From Acidovorax sp. NO-1 (GTDB lineage Bacteria > Pseudomonadota > Gammaproteobacteria > Burkholderiales > Burkholderiaceae_C): 64,000 nucleotides of DNA. The DNA lies in NCBI RefSeq assembly GCF_000238595.1, contig NZ_AGTS01000055.1, positions 1 through 64,000 of the forward strand. The letters are read 5' to 3'. The notes under the pieces were generated by a model. The model had not been told where the DNA came from. It was given only the letters and a program-made list of their open reading frames with translations, and did not search any database. Both the position numbers and the translations under genes were made by a program. Of the stretch, positions 1-9,503 are shown in pieces; the first letter of the stretch is position 1, and each line of letters starts with the position of its first letter.

Positions 1-1322
1 GGGGCGCGATCACCACCCTGGCCGCCGCCCTGGCCTGCCTTGTTGGTGCGGATGCGGTCCATCATTTCGCTGCGCGCTGCCTTGGCGGCTGCCTGCATCA
101 CTTCACGGCTGGGCGGCTTGCCCGCGCCACCCCAGATCGTCTGGCGGCCCATGGCGATGGGCTCGGCCTTCTCGCCAGGTTCTGGGCCAAAACCTTCGAT
201 CACCTGGACAGGAATCTGCTGCTTGGTGAAGCGCTCGATGTCCATCATGAAGCCTTCTTCGTCCATGCAGACCAGGCTCACGGCTTCGCCCGTGGCGCCT
301 GCGCGGCCGGTGCGCCCAATGCGGTGCACGTAGTCTTCGGAGACGTTGGGGATTTCGTAGTTGACGACGTGGGGCAGGTCATCGATGTCGATGCCGCGTG
401 CGGCGATGTCGGTGGCCACCAGCGCGCGGATCTCGCCGCTCTTGAATCCAGCCAGTGCCTGCGTGCGGGCGCTCTGGCTCTTGTTGCCGTGCAAAGCCAT
501 GGCCTGCACGCCGTTCTTGGTCAGGAACTCGGCCACGTTGTTGGCGCCGAACTTGGTGCGCGTGAACACCAGCACCTGGCTCCAGTTGTGCTGCTGGATG
601 ATGTGCAGCAGCACCTGCTTTTTCTTGCCGCGGCCCACGGGGTGGATCACCTGCGAGATACGCTGCACGGTGGTGTTGCGCGGGGTGACCTGGATGCTCT
701 GGGGGTTCTTGAGCAGGGTGTTGGCCAGGTCGCGGATTTCGTCGCTGAAAGTGGCCGAGAACAGCAGGCTTTGCTTGTCCTTGGGCACCAGGGCCAGCAC
801 CTTTTTCACGTCGTGGATGAAGCCCATGTCCAGCATGCGGTCGGCTTCATCCAGCACCAGCACCTGCACGGTGGACAGGTCCAGAAAGCCCTGTTGCTGC
901 AGGTCGAGCAGGCGGCCGGGGGTGGCCACCAGGATGTCCACGCCGCGCTTGATACGGTCGATCTGCGGGTTCATGCCCACGCCGCCGAAAACGACGGTGG
1001 AGTTGATATCCAGGTATTTGCCGTATTCGCGGACCGACTCTTCCACCTGGGCGGCGAGTTCACGGGTGGGGGTGAGCACCAGGGCACGGATGCCCTTGCC
1101 ACCAAACTTGTTCTTGGGCGCAGCGCTTTGCGAGAGGCGGTGCAGCATGGGCAGGGTGAACGCAGCGGTCTTGCCGGTCCCGGTCTGTGCGCCGGCCAGA
1201 AGGTCATGGCCTTCCATCACGGCGGGAATGGCCTGGGCCTGAATGGGCGTCGGGGTTTCGTAGCCCGTTTCGTGCACGGCCTTCAGGATGGCAGGAGCCA
1301 GGTTCAGTTCGTCAAATGTCAT
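1..1322 (-). CDS. rhlE: DEAD-box ATP-dependent RNA helicase, RhlE-like (C-terminus cut by window edge)
   Basis: ATP-dependent RNA helicase of the DEAD-box family, expected to remodel structured RNA in ribosome assembly or mRNA decay. Translating the complement from the ATG at 1322 gives [16 protein letters not shown], then a Q-motif region ([10 protein letters not shown]), Walker [17 protein letters not shown], the DEAD box in [18 protein letters not shown], and motif [12 protein letters not shown]. Both RecA-like lobes are therefore present. About 440 codons are visible and no stop is reached, so the basic, glycine-rich C-terminal tail continues beyond position 1. RhlE is the closest family by motif order and short N-terminus; another RhlE-type paralogue cannot be excluded. 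No gene was found in the roughly 300 bp between it and ettA. Confidence 0.9.
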   Translation of the reverse strand, partial: MTFDELNLAPAILKAVHETGYETPTPIQAQAIPAVMEGHDLLAGAQTGTGKTAAFTLPMLHRLSQSAAPKNKFGGKGIRALVLTPTRELAAQVEESVREYGKYLDINSTVVFGGVGMNPQIDRIKRGVDILVATPGRLLDLQQQGFLDLSTVQVLVLDEADRMLDMGFIHDVKKVLALVPKDKQSLLFSATFSDEIRDLANTLLKNPQSIQVTPRNTTVQRISQVIHPVGRGKKKQVLLHIIQQHNWSQVLVFTRTKFGANNVAEFLTKNGVQAMALHGNKSQSARTQALAGFKSGEIRALVATDIAARGIDIDDLPHVVNYEIPNVSEDYVHRIGRTGRAGATGEAVSLVCMDEEGFMMDIERFTKQQIPVQVIEGFGPEPGEKAEPIAMGRQTIWGGAGKPPSREVMQAAAKAARSEMMDRIRTNKAGQGGGQGGDRA

Positions 1323-1618
1323 GTCGTAGGATGCGCCCGTCCGGGGCGCCGGGTATCTGCCTGTCGTGCAACCGGGCGGTTGCTGAGCCAGTCTCAGGCG
1401 GATGAGTTCAGGATTGGGAGCCCGGAAGCGTGGCTTCCTTCGTCCCCAGCAGTGTGCTGATGTGGCGGGCAACTGGAGCCCGCAACGAGGGGTATTGTCG
1501 CATGGACCGATAATCCAAGGTTTGAGAGCTTGTTCTGTCTTTTCCGGAGGCCCGGAAATGACCTCCTGGACAGGCTCGGATGCAGACATCCTGCCCACTT
1601 TCGCAAGTCAGAACCCCC

Positions 1619-3280
1619 ATGGCCCAATACGTTTACTCGATGAATCGCGTCTCCAAGACCGTGCCACCCAAGCGGCAGATCTTGAAAGACATTTCCCTGA
1701 GCTTCTTCCCCGGCGCCAAGATCGGCGTGCTGGGTCTGAACGGTTCCGGCAAGTCCACACTGCTCAAGATCATGGCCGGCGTCGACAAGGAGATCGAAGG
1801 CGAAGCCATCCCCATGCCGGGAATCAAGATCGGCTATCTGCCCCAGGAACCCCAGCTCAACAACGAGCACACGGTGCGCGAAAGCGTAGAAGAGGCCATG
1901 GGCGAGGTGTTTGCCGCCAAGGCCAAGCTCGAAGAGGTGTATGCCGCTTATGCAGAGCCAGATGCGGATTTCGATGCCCTGGCGGCCGAGCAGGCGCGCC
2001 TTGAAGCCATCATCGCCACCGCGGGCACGGACTCCGAGCACCAGCTTGAAATCGCAGCCGATGCGCTGCGCCTGCCGCCCTGGGATGCCAAGATCGGCCT
2101 GCTGTCGGGTGGTGAAAAGCGCCGTGTGGCGCTGTGCCGCCTCCTGCTGTCCAAGCCCGACATGTTGCTGCTCGACGAGCCCACCAACCACCTGGACGCC
2201 GAATCGGTGGACTGGCTGGAGCAGTTCCTGCACCGCTTCCCTGGCACCGTGGTGGCCATCACCCACGATCGCTACTTCCTCGACAACGCGGCCGAGTGGA
2301 TCCTGGAGCTGGACCGGGGCTATGGCCACCCCTACAAGGGCAACTACAGCACCTGGCTGGACCAGAAGCAGGCCCGCCTGGAATCCGAAAACAAGGGTGA
2401 GGAAGCCCGCGCCAAGGCCCTGAAGAAGGAACTGGAATGGGTGCGCCAGAACGCCAAGGGCCGCCAGGCCAAGAGCAAGGCGCGTATTGCCCGCTTCGAG
2501 GAACTGAGCGACTACGAATACCAAAAGCGCAACGAAACGCAGGAAATCTTCATTCCTGTGGCCGAGCGCCTGGGTACACAGGTGATCGAATTCCACAACG
2601 TCACCAAGTCGTTTGGCGACCGCGTGCTCATTGACAACCTGTCCATGACGATCCCGGCAGGCGCCATCGTCGGCATCATCGGCCCGAACGGTGCCGGTAA
2701 ATCGACCCTGTTCAAGCTCATCGCTGGCCGCGAGAAGCCCGATAGCGGTGAGGTGGTGATCGGTGCCACGGTGAAGATGGCCTTTGTGGACCAGCACCGC
2801 GATGCCCTGTCGGACGACAAGACCGTGTGGGAAGACATCTCCGGTGGCCTGGACATGATCAACATCGGCAAGTTCACCATGGCCAGCCGTGCCTACGCCG
2901 GGCGCTTCAACTTCAACGGCGGCGACCAGCAAAAGAAGGTCGGCTTGCTTTCCGGTGGTGAACGCGGTCGCCTGCATCTGGCCAAGACACTGATCGCGGG
3001 CGGCAACGTGCTGCTGCTGGACGAACCCTCCAACGACCTGGACGTGGAAACCCTGCGTGCACTGGAAGACGCCCTGCTCGAATATGCGGGCACAGTGTTG
3101 GTAATCAGCCACGATCGCTGGTTCCTCGACCGGATTGCCACGCACATCCTGGCCGCTGAAGGCGACAGCCAGTGGACGTTCTTCGACGGCAACTACCAGG
3201 AGTACGAGGCCGACAAGAAGAAGCGTCTGGGCGAAGAAGGCGCAAAACCCAAGCGTATGCGGTTCAAGGCCCTCAAATAG
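1619..3280 (+). CDS. ettA: Energy-dependent translational throttle protein EttA (ABC-F ATPase)
   Basis: ABC-F protein that binds the ribosomal E site and gates entry into elongation according to ATP/ADP level; it is cytosolic with no membrane domain. Two ABC cassettes are visible: Walker A GLNGSGKST at about residues 39-47 with LSGGEKRR and LLLDEPTNHLD, then GPNGAGKST near residue 356 with LSGGERGR and LLLDEPSNDLD. Between them lies the basic linker (KGRQAKSKARIARFEEL) typical of ABC-F proteins. The ATG at 1619 gives MAQYVYSMNRV, matching the EttA N-terminus. The frame is open to 1580, but that would add 13 residues unlike the family. At 553 aa it is close to the usual 555. Confidence 0.96.
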   Translation: MAQYVYSMNRVSKTVPPKRQILKDISLSFFPGAKIGVLGLNGSGKSTLLKIMAGVDKEIEGEAIPMPGIKIGYLPQEPQLNNEHTVRESVEEAMGEVFAAKAKLEEVYAAYAEPDADFDALAAEQARLEAIIATAGTDSEHQLEIAADALRLPPWDAKIGLLSGGEKRRVALCRLLLSKPDMLLLDEPTNHLDAESVDWLEQFLHRFPGTVVAITHDRYFLDNAAEWILELDRGYGHPYKGNYSTWLDQKQARLESENKGEEARAKALKKELEWVRQNAKGRQAKSKARIARFEELSDYEYQKRNETQEIFIPVAERLGTQVIEFHNVTKSFGDRVLIDNLSMTIPAGAIVGIIGPNGAGKSTLFKLIAGREKPDSGEVVIGATVKMAFVDQHRDALSDDKTVWEDISGGLDMINIGKFTMASRAYAGRFNFNGGDQQKKVGLLSGGERGRLHLAKTLIAGGNVLLLDEPSNDLDVETLRALEDALLEYAGTVLVISHDRWFLDRIATHILAAEGDSQWTFFDGNYQEYEADKKKRLGEEGAKPKRMRFKALK

Positions 3281-3340
3281 GGCGTCTGGTCAAGTAGCAT
3301 TGCACCCGGAGCCCCGTCGGGCAATTGATTCCTCCCCACC

Positions 3341-5782
3341 ATGTCCCAGCCTGCTTCTCGTTCGAGAACCGTTTTTCGCGCTTGTGTCGTCAACGCCGTG
3401 CGCGGGGGCGAGGCCTTGATGCAGGAACTGGTCAAGGTCACGCAGGGGGCCCTGACGGCGGAAGAGTCTGTGGTGCGCAACATCCAGCAGCGCAATCTGG
3501 TCAGTGACAGCCTGCGCCTGCTGACCCAGCACGAAGCAGCGCTGGTCAAGGGCTATCCAATGGCGCTGCTGGAGATTTTTGCGGAGGGCCCTTCTGCCGC
3601 CAAAGGCCGCAGCTCCGCGGAAGACACCGGAATGGACTTTGGCGAGCTCTCGCTCATGGACGAGAGCGAAATGCAGGCGCAGGTCGAGCTCTCCAAGGCG
3701 CAGCAATCCGCGCTGCATGCCACCGATGCCGTGCTGGCAGAGCTCAACACGCTGGTCAGTTCTGCGCAGGGGCTTCGCAGCGTGCAGCCCGAGCGCAACC
3801 CGCTGCGGCCCGAGAGCTACATCCGTGCCCTTCAGCGGGTGGTGGGTGACACCGGTGTTTCTGCCGAGGTGCGCCAGCTGTGGATGCAGCACATGCGTGA
3901 CCTGCTGGGCAAGCTGCTGGTGGAGGAATACAAGAAGACAGCCGCCAGCCTGCGCGAACACGGCGTGCAACCCGTGGGGTATGCCGTGGTGGGCACGCCG
4001 GGCGGGCAGGGCGGGCGCGGCGGCGGTTACGGTGGCCCCGGCATGAACACCGGGATGGGCACCGGATACGGCAGCGGATATTCCGGCTACGGTCATTCGA
4101 CCAGCGCACCCATGAGCGAATACGGCACCACCGGGTACGGCCGTGGTGGCGGTCCGTCGACGGGCTGGAGCGGGGATTCCATGCAGTCCGCCATGGCGCC
4201 GGCTGCGGAAGAAGCGTTGCTCACCGTGGGCATCCTGCGCCAGATGCTGGCGGGTGGAGACCCGTTCAGCGTCCCCGCGCATGGCGTGATGCCATCTCAG
4301 CCGGTGGCGCTGCAGCCGGGCTGGGGTGGGCCTGTGGTGGGGATGCCGGTGGGGGGCGCGCAGGGCGCGCCCATGGCGCACGCAGGCGGGTACTTCCCAG
4401 CCGGTGCGGCGGCAGAGGCCATTGAAGACATGGCCCAGCTCGAGCGTCTGGTGGGCCGGCTTGCCAACGGCAGCCCGGCGGCTTCCCTGTCGGCGCCCTT
4501 GTCTGGATGGCGCGCCTCGGGTGTGGCGCCGGTGGTTTACGCCGCGATGCCCATGGAGGCCGCAGCACAGTCGCCTGCGGTGGCCATGGAGGTGGTAGGC
4601 CGCATGATGCAGAACATTGCCCAGGACACCCGGCTGCTGCCGCCCGTGCAACAGGCGGTGAAAAGCCTGGAGCCGGCCCTCAAGCAGCTGGTGACGCACG
4701 ACACGCGGTTCTTTACCGATGCGACGCACCCTGCGCGCATCCTGCTGGACGAGCTGACGCAGCGCAGCCTTGCGTTTGCCGAGGAGTCCACGCCCGGGTT
4801 CAGCCGTTTCATGCGCCTGGTGCAGGGTGCCGTGGGGCACCTCACCGCCAACGACATCCGGGACGCCGGGCCGTTTGACTCGGTGCTCAAGGCGCTGCAG
4901 TCTGCCTGGGATACGCAAGAGAAAAAGATCAAGGCCCAGCAGGAGGAGCAGCAGAAAACCCTGTTGCAGGCCGAGCAGCGCGAGATGCTGGCAGAAAAAA
5001 CGGCTGCCGACATCCGCAAGCTGCCTGGCCTGGGCAATGTGCCGGCCGACGTGCTGGACTTTGCGGCCGGCCCCTGGGCAGACGTGATTGCGCTGGCGCA
5101 GGTCCTCAAGGGCGGCGACGGCAAGGACGAAGACCCGGGCGGGTACCTGGCGCTGGTGCCGGTGCTGCTGTGGAGCGCGCAGCCCGACCTCACCCGCCTG
5201 GAGCCGGACCGTCTGAACGAGGCCATCCCCGGGCTGCTGGCCAAGCTGCGCAAGGGCCTCAAGACCATCAATTACCCCCCCACCCAGACCAGTGCGTTTT
5301 TGCAGCGGCTGGTGGGGTTGCACCAGTCAGCGTTTGAAAAACCGGCGCCCGCCGCGGCGTCATCGCCAGAACCCGAGCCAGCGCCCGAGTCCGCACCAGC
5401 CGCGGAACCTGCTTCGGCGGAGCCTTCTGCCCAAGCGCCTGTGGACACCGCCGAGGCGCCTGTTGCCGCGCCTGACCCCTATGCAGACTTTGTCATAGGC
5501 GCCTGGGTGGAGCTTGTCACCAACGGTCGGGTCGTGCGCACCCAGCTCACCTGGGCCAGCCCGCACGGCACGCTGTTCCTTTTCACGGCGCCGGATGCCA
5601 GCACGCAGTCGATGACCCGGCGCATGCGCGACAAGTTGTTCACGGATGGCTCCTTGCGCCTGCTGCCTCCCGTGACCACCACCCGCGCCCTGGACGCCGC
5701 GGCGTCAGGATCGCCCCGCAAACCGTCGGGCGTTGCATCCAGGGCGGCCCCCTTGGCGGGCAAGCCCCCCAAGACGCGCTGA
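3341..5782 (+). CDS. DUF1631 family protein
   Basis: An 813-aa protein of the DUF1631 family, found mainly in beta- and gammaproteobacteria; its biochemical role is not established. The N-terminal 200 residues look alpha-helical. Residues about 220-275 form a low-complexity Gly/Tyr/Ser tract (repeats like GGYGGPGMNTGMGTGYGSG). A long helical region follows, with a charged coiled-coil-like stretch (EKKIKAQQEEQQKT) near residue 530. An Ala/Pro/Glu linker near 680-710 leads to a C-terminal beta-rich module (FVIGAWVEL ... TQLTWASPHGTLFLF) that resembles a PilZ-type barrel, as reported for this family. It follows ettA by 60 bp on the same strand and converges on the TAXI gene. No signal peptide is seen. 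Confidence 0.85.
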   Translation: MSQPASRSRTVFRACVVNAVRGGEALMQELVKVTQGALTAEESVVRNIQQRNLVSDSLRLLTQHEAALVKGYPMALLEIFAEGPSAAKGRSSAEDTGMDFGELSLMDESEMQAQVELSKAQQSALHATDAVLAELNTLVSSAQGLRSVQPERNPLRPESYIRALQRVVGDTGVSAEVRQLWMQHMRDLLGKLLVEEYKKTAASLREHGVQPVGYAVVGTPGGQGGRGGGYGGPGMNTGMGTGYGSGYSGYGHSTSAPMSEYGTTGYGRGGGPSTGWSGDSMQSAMAPAAEEALLTVGILRQMLAGGDPFSVPAHGVMPSQPVALQPGWGGPVVGMPVGGAQGAPMAHAGGYFPAGAAAEAIEDMAQLERLVGRLANGSPAASLSAPLSGWRASGVAPVVYAAMPMEAAAQSPAVAMEVVGRMMQNIAQDTRLLPPVQQAVKSLEPALKQLVTHDTRFFTDATHPARILLDELTQRSLAFAEESTPGFSRFMRLVQGAVGHLTANDIRDAGPFDSVLKALQSAWDTQEKKIKAQQEEQQKTLLQAEQREMLAEKTAADIRKLPGLGNVPADVLDFAAGPWADVIALAQVLKGGDGKDEDPGGYLALVPVLLWSAQPDLTRLEPDRLNEAIPGLLAKLRKGLKTINYPPTQTSAFLQRLVGLHQSAFEKPAPAAASSPEPEPAPESAPAAEPASAEPSAQAPVDTAEAPVAAPDPYADFVIGAWVELVTNGRVVRTQLTWASPHGTLFLFTAPDASTQSMTRRMRDKLFTDGSLRLLPPVTTTRALDAAASGSPRKPSGVASRAAPLAGKPPKTR

Positions 5783-5829
5783 CGCAGGCCCCCGGTGGGC
5801 CGGGCGGATACGCGCCTCCGGTACTTACC

Positions 5830-7152
5830 TCAAGTGCGCAGCAGCTTCTTGCGCACCAGGTGGATGTGGTTGCGCAATGCGTACAACTCGTCGGCATACG
5901 ACAGCGGCACGCTCACCTTTTCAGCCTGCGCCTCCAGCGCATCGAGCGCCTGCAGGAGTTCGGCTGGCGCTGCCTTGCCGGTCTCCATGTCGTTCTCGAT
6001 TTCACGCAGCCGGCCATACCAGCGGAACACCCGTGAACGCACCCTGAACTGGTACAGCGGCGGCACGACGCGCGACAGCGGCAGCATGATGGCCAGCAGG
6101 ATGCCCAGCACCAGCCACATGCGCTCGATCAGGTTCGCCAGCCAGAACGGCAGGTAGCGCTGCAGCATCGGTACCGGCTCGTTCATGGCGCGGTCGGCTT
6201 CCTTGGAAAGTGGCAGCTCGCTGTGGCGCGAGTTGGGGAACTCCCGGGCCCGGTTGAACCAGCCCGAGCCACCGTGCAGCTTCTGGGCGTTCTGGGCGAA
6301 CAGCGTGAGCAGCGCAGGGTGCGTGGCTTCGCGCGCCAGCATCGAGGTGGTGGACGCCACCAGCCGCACATCCCCTGCCGGCACATTGGCCGCCAGGTCC
6401 ACCACGCCGCGCGGCAGTGTCACCGGCGTGAGAAAGGGAAAGCGCCGTGCATAGGCTTCATGCTGCGGAAAGTCGAGCAGCTGCACCCCGGGTGTCTGCA
6501 ACAGCATCTGCACCATGAGCGACTCGGGGGCCGAGGCAAACACCAGCGCGTCCAGCTCGCCTGCCAGAAACTTCACCGTGGCGGGCGTCTGGTCCAGCCG
6601 GGACATCTGCACGTCGCCGGGCGCCAGCTTGTTGGCCTCCAGCAGCCGCTCCATGAGCCGGGGCACTCCGCTGCCCTCCGAGCCCACATTCACCCGCCAG
6701 CCGCGCAGTTGCCGCAGGTTGTCAATGCGGGGGGACCTGGCCCTGCGCTCTGCGCTGTCCGATCGGTAGAACAGCCACACCGGCTCCACAAAGAGGCTGC
6801 CCAGTGACACCAGTTCGTCGGTGTCGTCGGGTTGCAGTTCGGCCGTGCCGCCCTGCACGAAGGCCACATCGGCCTTGCCCTCGCGCAGCAACTCCAGATT
6901 GTGCGAAGACCCGTCGCTGGCCAGGAGCAGAACGTTGATGCCTTCGGCTGCCAGTGCTTTCTGGTAGCGCTTGCCAAACTCTTCGTAGGCGCTTTGCGCC
7001 GGGCCGGTGGCCAGCGTGACGGTTTTGGGCGGATTGGGGTTGAGCCACCAGTACGCCAGCACCACCAGCGCCACGGCCAGGATGGCCAGCGGGCCGGCGG
7101 ACACGATCAGATCGCGCAGTGAAAGCAGGGTGTTGCGAAAGGCCTGGGACAT
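5830..7152 (-). CDS. TAXI family TRAP transporter solute-binding protein, membrane-anchored
   Basis: Periplasmic solute receptor of the TAXI type, which normally delivers a ligand to a fused DctQM permease. A single N-terminal transmembrane segment (about residues 16-37, ending VLAYWWLNP) anchors it. The family start TVTLATGPAQSAYEEFGKRY follows, then the binding core with GKADVAFVQGG and VNVGSEGSGVPRLMERLL. A second hydrophobic segment near residues 340-360 (MWLVLGILLAIMLPL) is followed by a cytoplasmic helical tail. No permease gene lies nearby, so this is an orphan receptor, and the second membrane segment suggests a sensing or structural role. The substrate cannot be read from sequence. 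The ATG at 7152 immediately precedes the membrane segment. It lies downstream of the 7302-7655 gene on the same strand. Confidence 0.88.
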   Translation of the reverse strand: MSQAFRNTLLSLRDLIVSAGPLAILAVALVVLAYWWLNPNPPKTVTLATGPAQSAYEEFGKRYQKALAAEGINVLLLASDGSSHNLELLREGKADVAFVQGGTAELQPDDTDELVSLGSLFVEPVWLFYRSDSAERRARSPRIDNLRQLRGWRVNVGSEGSGVPRLMERLLEANKLAPGDVQMSRLDQTPATVKFLAGELDALVFASAPESLMVQMLLQTPGVQLLDFPQHEAYARRFPFLTPVTLPRGVVDLAANVPAGDVRLVASTTSMLAREATHPALLTLFAQNAQKLHGGSGWFNRAREFPNSRHSELPLSKEADRAMNEPVPMLQRYLPFWLANLIERMWLVLGILLAIMLPLSRVVPPLYQFRVRSRVFRWYGRLREIENDMETGKAAPAELLQALDALEAQAEKVSVPLSYADELYALRNHIHLVRKKLLRT

Positions 7153-7301
7153 GGGATGGACGGTGCGTGCAGGGGGGCGCCAGCCGCTCCACCGCTGCCC
7201 AGGGGCTGCGATGCGCGCTCTGTGGAGGGCGCTGGCCGGGAGGGCGGGCCTGGGTGCGCGGCGTTGGCCGGACAGTGGCCGGGATTATCCCGCTGTTGCG
7301 G

Positions 7302-7655
7302 CTAAAGACTGGCGAGCTGGAACCGCTGGTCAAAATTCATCTTGCCCAGCACCCGCATCGCGGCGGCCAGTGTGCGGCCGTCGATCTTGCTGACGTCCAG
7401 GCGGTAGCGCCGCTCGGTAGACACCACATCCACGCTGGTGCTGCCCCACTGCACCGCCACCAGTTGCGCGCGGTGCGGGGGTGTTTCTGCTGCCACCGAG
7501 ACGCCGCGCTGCTCGGGGTGCATCATGAATTCGAGCCGGGGCGCACGCATGAGCGTGAGGCGATTGCCGCCCTGCGGGCACAGCGCAAACGAGACGACCC
7601 AGTCGTCTTCGTCTTCCACGGTCAGAAACGGGACAGGCTGGGGCGTGGTGGCCAT
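7302..7655 (-). CDS. Conserved hypothetical protein, 117 aa
   Basis: Small soluble protein that I do not assign to a family. It has no signal peptide or membrane segment. It begins MATTPQPVPFLTVEDEDDW and appears to be a mixed beta fold, with alternating hydrophobic strands (WVVSFALC, RLTLMRAP, AQLVAVQWG). It ends in a helical piece (DGRTLAAAMRVLGKMNF). It is upstream of the TAXI receptor gene in the same orientation with a 149-bp gap, so the two may be cotranscribed. Codon use and GC match the neighbours, which supports a real gene. Function unknown. Confidence 0.65.
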   Translation of the reverse strand: MATTPQPVPFLTVEDEDDWVVSFALCPQGGNRLTLMRAPRLEFMMHPEQRGVSVAAETPPHRAQLVAVQWGSTSVDVVSTERRYRLDVSKIDGRTLAAAMRVLGKMNFDQRFQLASL

Positions 7656-7850
7656 GGGTGGTGGGTAGGAAGGGGGCGAGCCCCCGGTGGCCGGGGCTCA
7701 GGCACGCGGGCTCAGCCGGGTGGGCGCCAGTATGCCCATGCAATCGTCGCGCCGATGTGGGGAGAACCCGAGGTTGGGTGCTTCCAACACACGGCTTGGC
7801 TGCCAGCATGTGCGGTGCCGGTATGCACAGCAAAAATATATGAAAAATAT

Positions 7851-7892
7851 GACTCCAGCGCTTATCTGTAAAGCGCAAACAGCTATGAATTC
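7851..7892 (-). repeat. Dispersed palindromic repeat, copy 1
   Basis: Copy of the window-wide repeat in minus orientation: CCAGCGCTT, a short loop, AAAGCGCAAACAGCTAT, then an A/T-rich edge. It abuts the stop codon of the downstream-facing MocR gene (7891-7893), so it sits immediately 3' of that gene. The arms are imperfect. Confidence 0.6.
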
Positions 7893-9348
7893 AGGAGTAA
7901 TTGAGGATGTTTGCAGGCGTTTTGTTCGCGGCCAGCGCCCCCACGGTCTGCAGTGCGGGCTCCAGGAGCCCCCGCGCCGGGTGCCCATAGTTGATGCGCA
8001 CGCAGTTTGCAAAACGCTGGTCTGCCGAAAAGATCTGCCCCGGGGCCAGGCTGATGCCGTGCTGCAGTGCCCGGCAGTGCAGATCCAGGGCGTTGACCTG
8101 TGGCGGAAGCTCCACCCACAGAAAGTAGCCTCCCTCGGGCTGCGATACGCGCGTGCCGGGCGGAAAGTGCCGGGCCACCGCCGCCAGCGCGATGGCCTGC
8201 TGTTGTTCCAGGCTGCGGCGCAGTGCGCGCAAGTGGCGGTCGTAGCCGCCTTGGGCCAGGTATTCGGACAGCGCCTGCTGCGACGGCGTGGCGGCCGAAA
8301 GCGTGGTCATGAGCTTGAGCCGTTGCACCGCCGTGGCGAAGCGGCCCGCCGCCACCCAGCCCACGCGGTAGCCGGGCGCCAGGCTTTTGCTGAACGAGCT
8401 GCAGTGCATCACCAGCCCCGCACCGTCAAACGCCTTGGTCGGTGGCGGGCGCTGGGGGCCGAAGTGCAGTTCGCCATACACGTCGTCTTCGATCAGCGGT
8501 ACGCCGTGGTGCGCCAGCAGGGCCACCAGCTCGCGTTTTTTGTCCGCGGGCATCAGGCTGCCCAGCGGGTTCTGAAAACTGGGCATGAGCCAGCAGGCCT
8601 TGACAGGCTGGTGGGGTGGCTGGCGTTCCAGCGCCTCGGCAAGCGCGGCCAGGTCGATGCCGTCGCGCGGGTGGGTGGCGATTTCCAGCGCCTGCAGGTT
8701 CAGCCGTTCCAGCGCCTGCAGCGCGGCGTAGAAGGTGGGCGATTCGACCACCACCACATCGCCGGGCTGGGTGACGGCCTCCAGGCACAGGTTGAGCGCC
8801 TCCATCGCACCGTTGGTGATGATGATTTCTTCCACATCCACCGCCATGCCGTGCAGCCCGTAGCGCAGCGCAATCTGCTGGCGCAGGCGTTCGTCGCCGG
8901 GCGGCAGGCTTTGCACGATGGTCCACGGGTCGAGCTTGCGCATGCCGCTGGCCAGGCACCGCGCCAGGCGGTCCAGCGGAAACAGCTCCAGCCCTGGAAA
9001 GGCCGAGCCCAGCGGCACCAGGTTGCGGTCGCGCGCCAGGCCCAGTACCTCGAACACCAGATCGCTGATGGCCACGCCGGTGGAAGTGGCGGCCGTGCGC
9101 GAGGGCAGGGGCTCGGCTGACCGGGCCTCGGCGGCGGGCACCCGGGCGCTCACGTAATAGCCCGAGCGCGGGCGCGCGTGGATCAGGCCCTGGGCCTCCA
9201 GCAGGTAATACGCCTCGAACACGGTGGACGGGCTGATGCCCTGCGTGCGGCTGGCTTCGCGCACCGAGGGTACGCGGTCGCCGGGGCGCAGCGCGCCACT
9301 GTGGATGAGCTGCGCGATGGTGTCAGCGTGGCGTTCGTAGCGTTTCAT
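7891..9348 (-). CDS. MocR/PdxR-type transcriptional regulator (GntR winged helix fused to PLP aminotransferase fold)
   Basis: A 485-aa chimeric regulator. Residues 1-70 form a GntR winged helix (MKRYERHADTIAQLIHSG ... GDRVPSVREAS ... STVFEAYYLLEAQGLI). The rest is a class I aminotransferase fold that binds pyridoxal phosphate, with the expected Asn (SFQNPLG) and the Schiff-base lysine in SSFSKSLAPGYRVGW. MocR proteins commonly regulate a divergent gene in response to amines, amino acids or PLP. Here the divergent genes are two cytochromes c starting 155 bp away, so those are the obvious candidate targets, although this is inference. The ATG at 9348 is chosen because it starts the winged helix directly; the frame is open 103 codons further but that stretch is not family-like. 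Confidence 0.9.
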   Translation of the reverse strand: MKRYERHADTIAQLIHSGALRPGDRVPSVREASRTQGISPSTVFEAYYLLEAQGLIHARPRSGYYVSARVPAAEARSAEPLPSRTAATSTGVAISDLVFEVLGLARDRNLVPLGSAFPGLELFPLDRLARCLASGMRKLDPWTIVQSLPPGDERLRQQIALRYGLHGMAVDVEEIIITNGAMEALNLCLEAVTQPGDVVVVESPTFYAALQALERLNLQALEIATHPRDGIDLAALAEALERQPPHQPVKACWLMPSFQNPLGSLMPADKKRELVALLAHHGVPLIEDDVYGELHFGPQRPPPTKAFDGAGLVMHCSSFSKSLAPGYRVGWVAAGRFATAVQRLKLMTTLSAATPSQQALSEYLAQGGYDRHLRALRRSLEQQQAIALAAVARHFPPGTRVSQPEGGYFLWVELPPQVNALDLHCRALQHGISLAPGQIFSADQRFANCVRINYGHPARGLLEPALQTVGALAANKTPANILNYS

Positions 9349-9503
9349 GGGCAGGGCGGGGGGCAAACTGATCTGTATTTTTAACTTGAAACTGAATCTG
9401 TACTGTTTTTCAGCCAGCGCGTAAAGTGCCGTGGCGTGTCGGTGCAAGCCTTGGCGCATGCCCCTTGTGCGCCCACCGACAGGTTTCCCACGGACAATTC
9501 CCC

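Noticed and set aside
324-1460. Long open frame on the plus strand opposite the RhlE helicase
   Set aside because: It is antisense to a gene with clear helicase motifs; high-GC codon bias creates long shadow frames.
3290-5323. 677-codon minus-strand frame opposite DUF1631
   Set aside because: His/Arg/Gln-rich shadow of a conserved gene; no domain.
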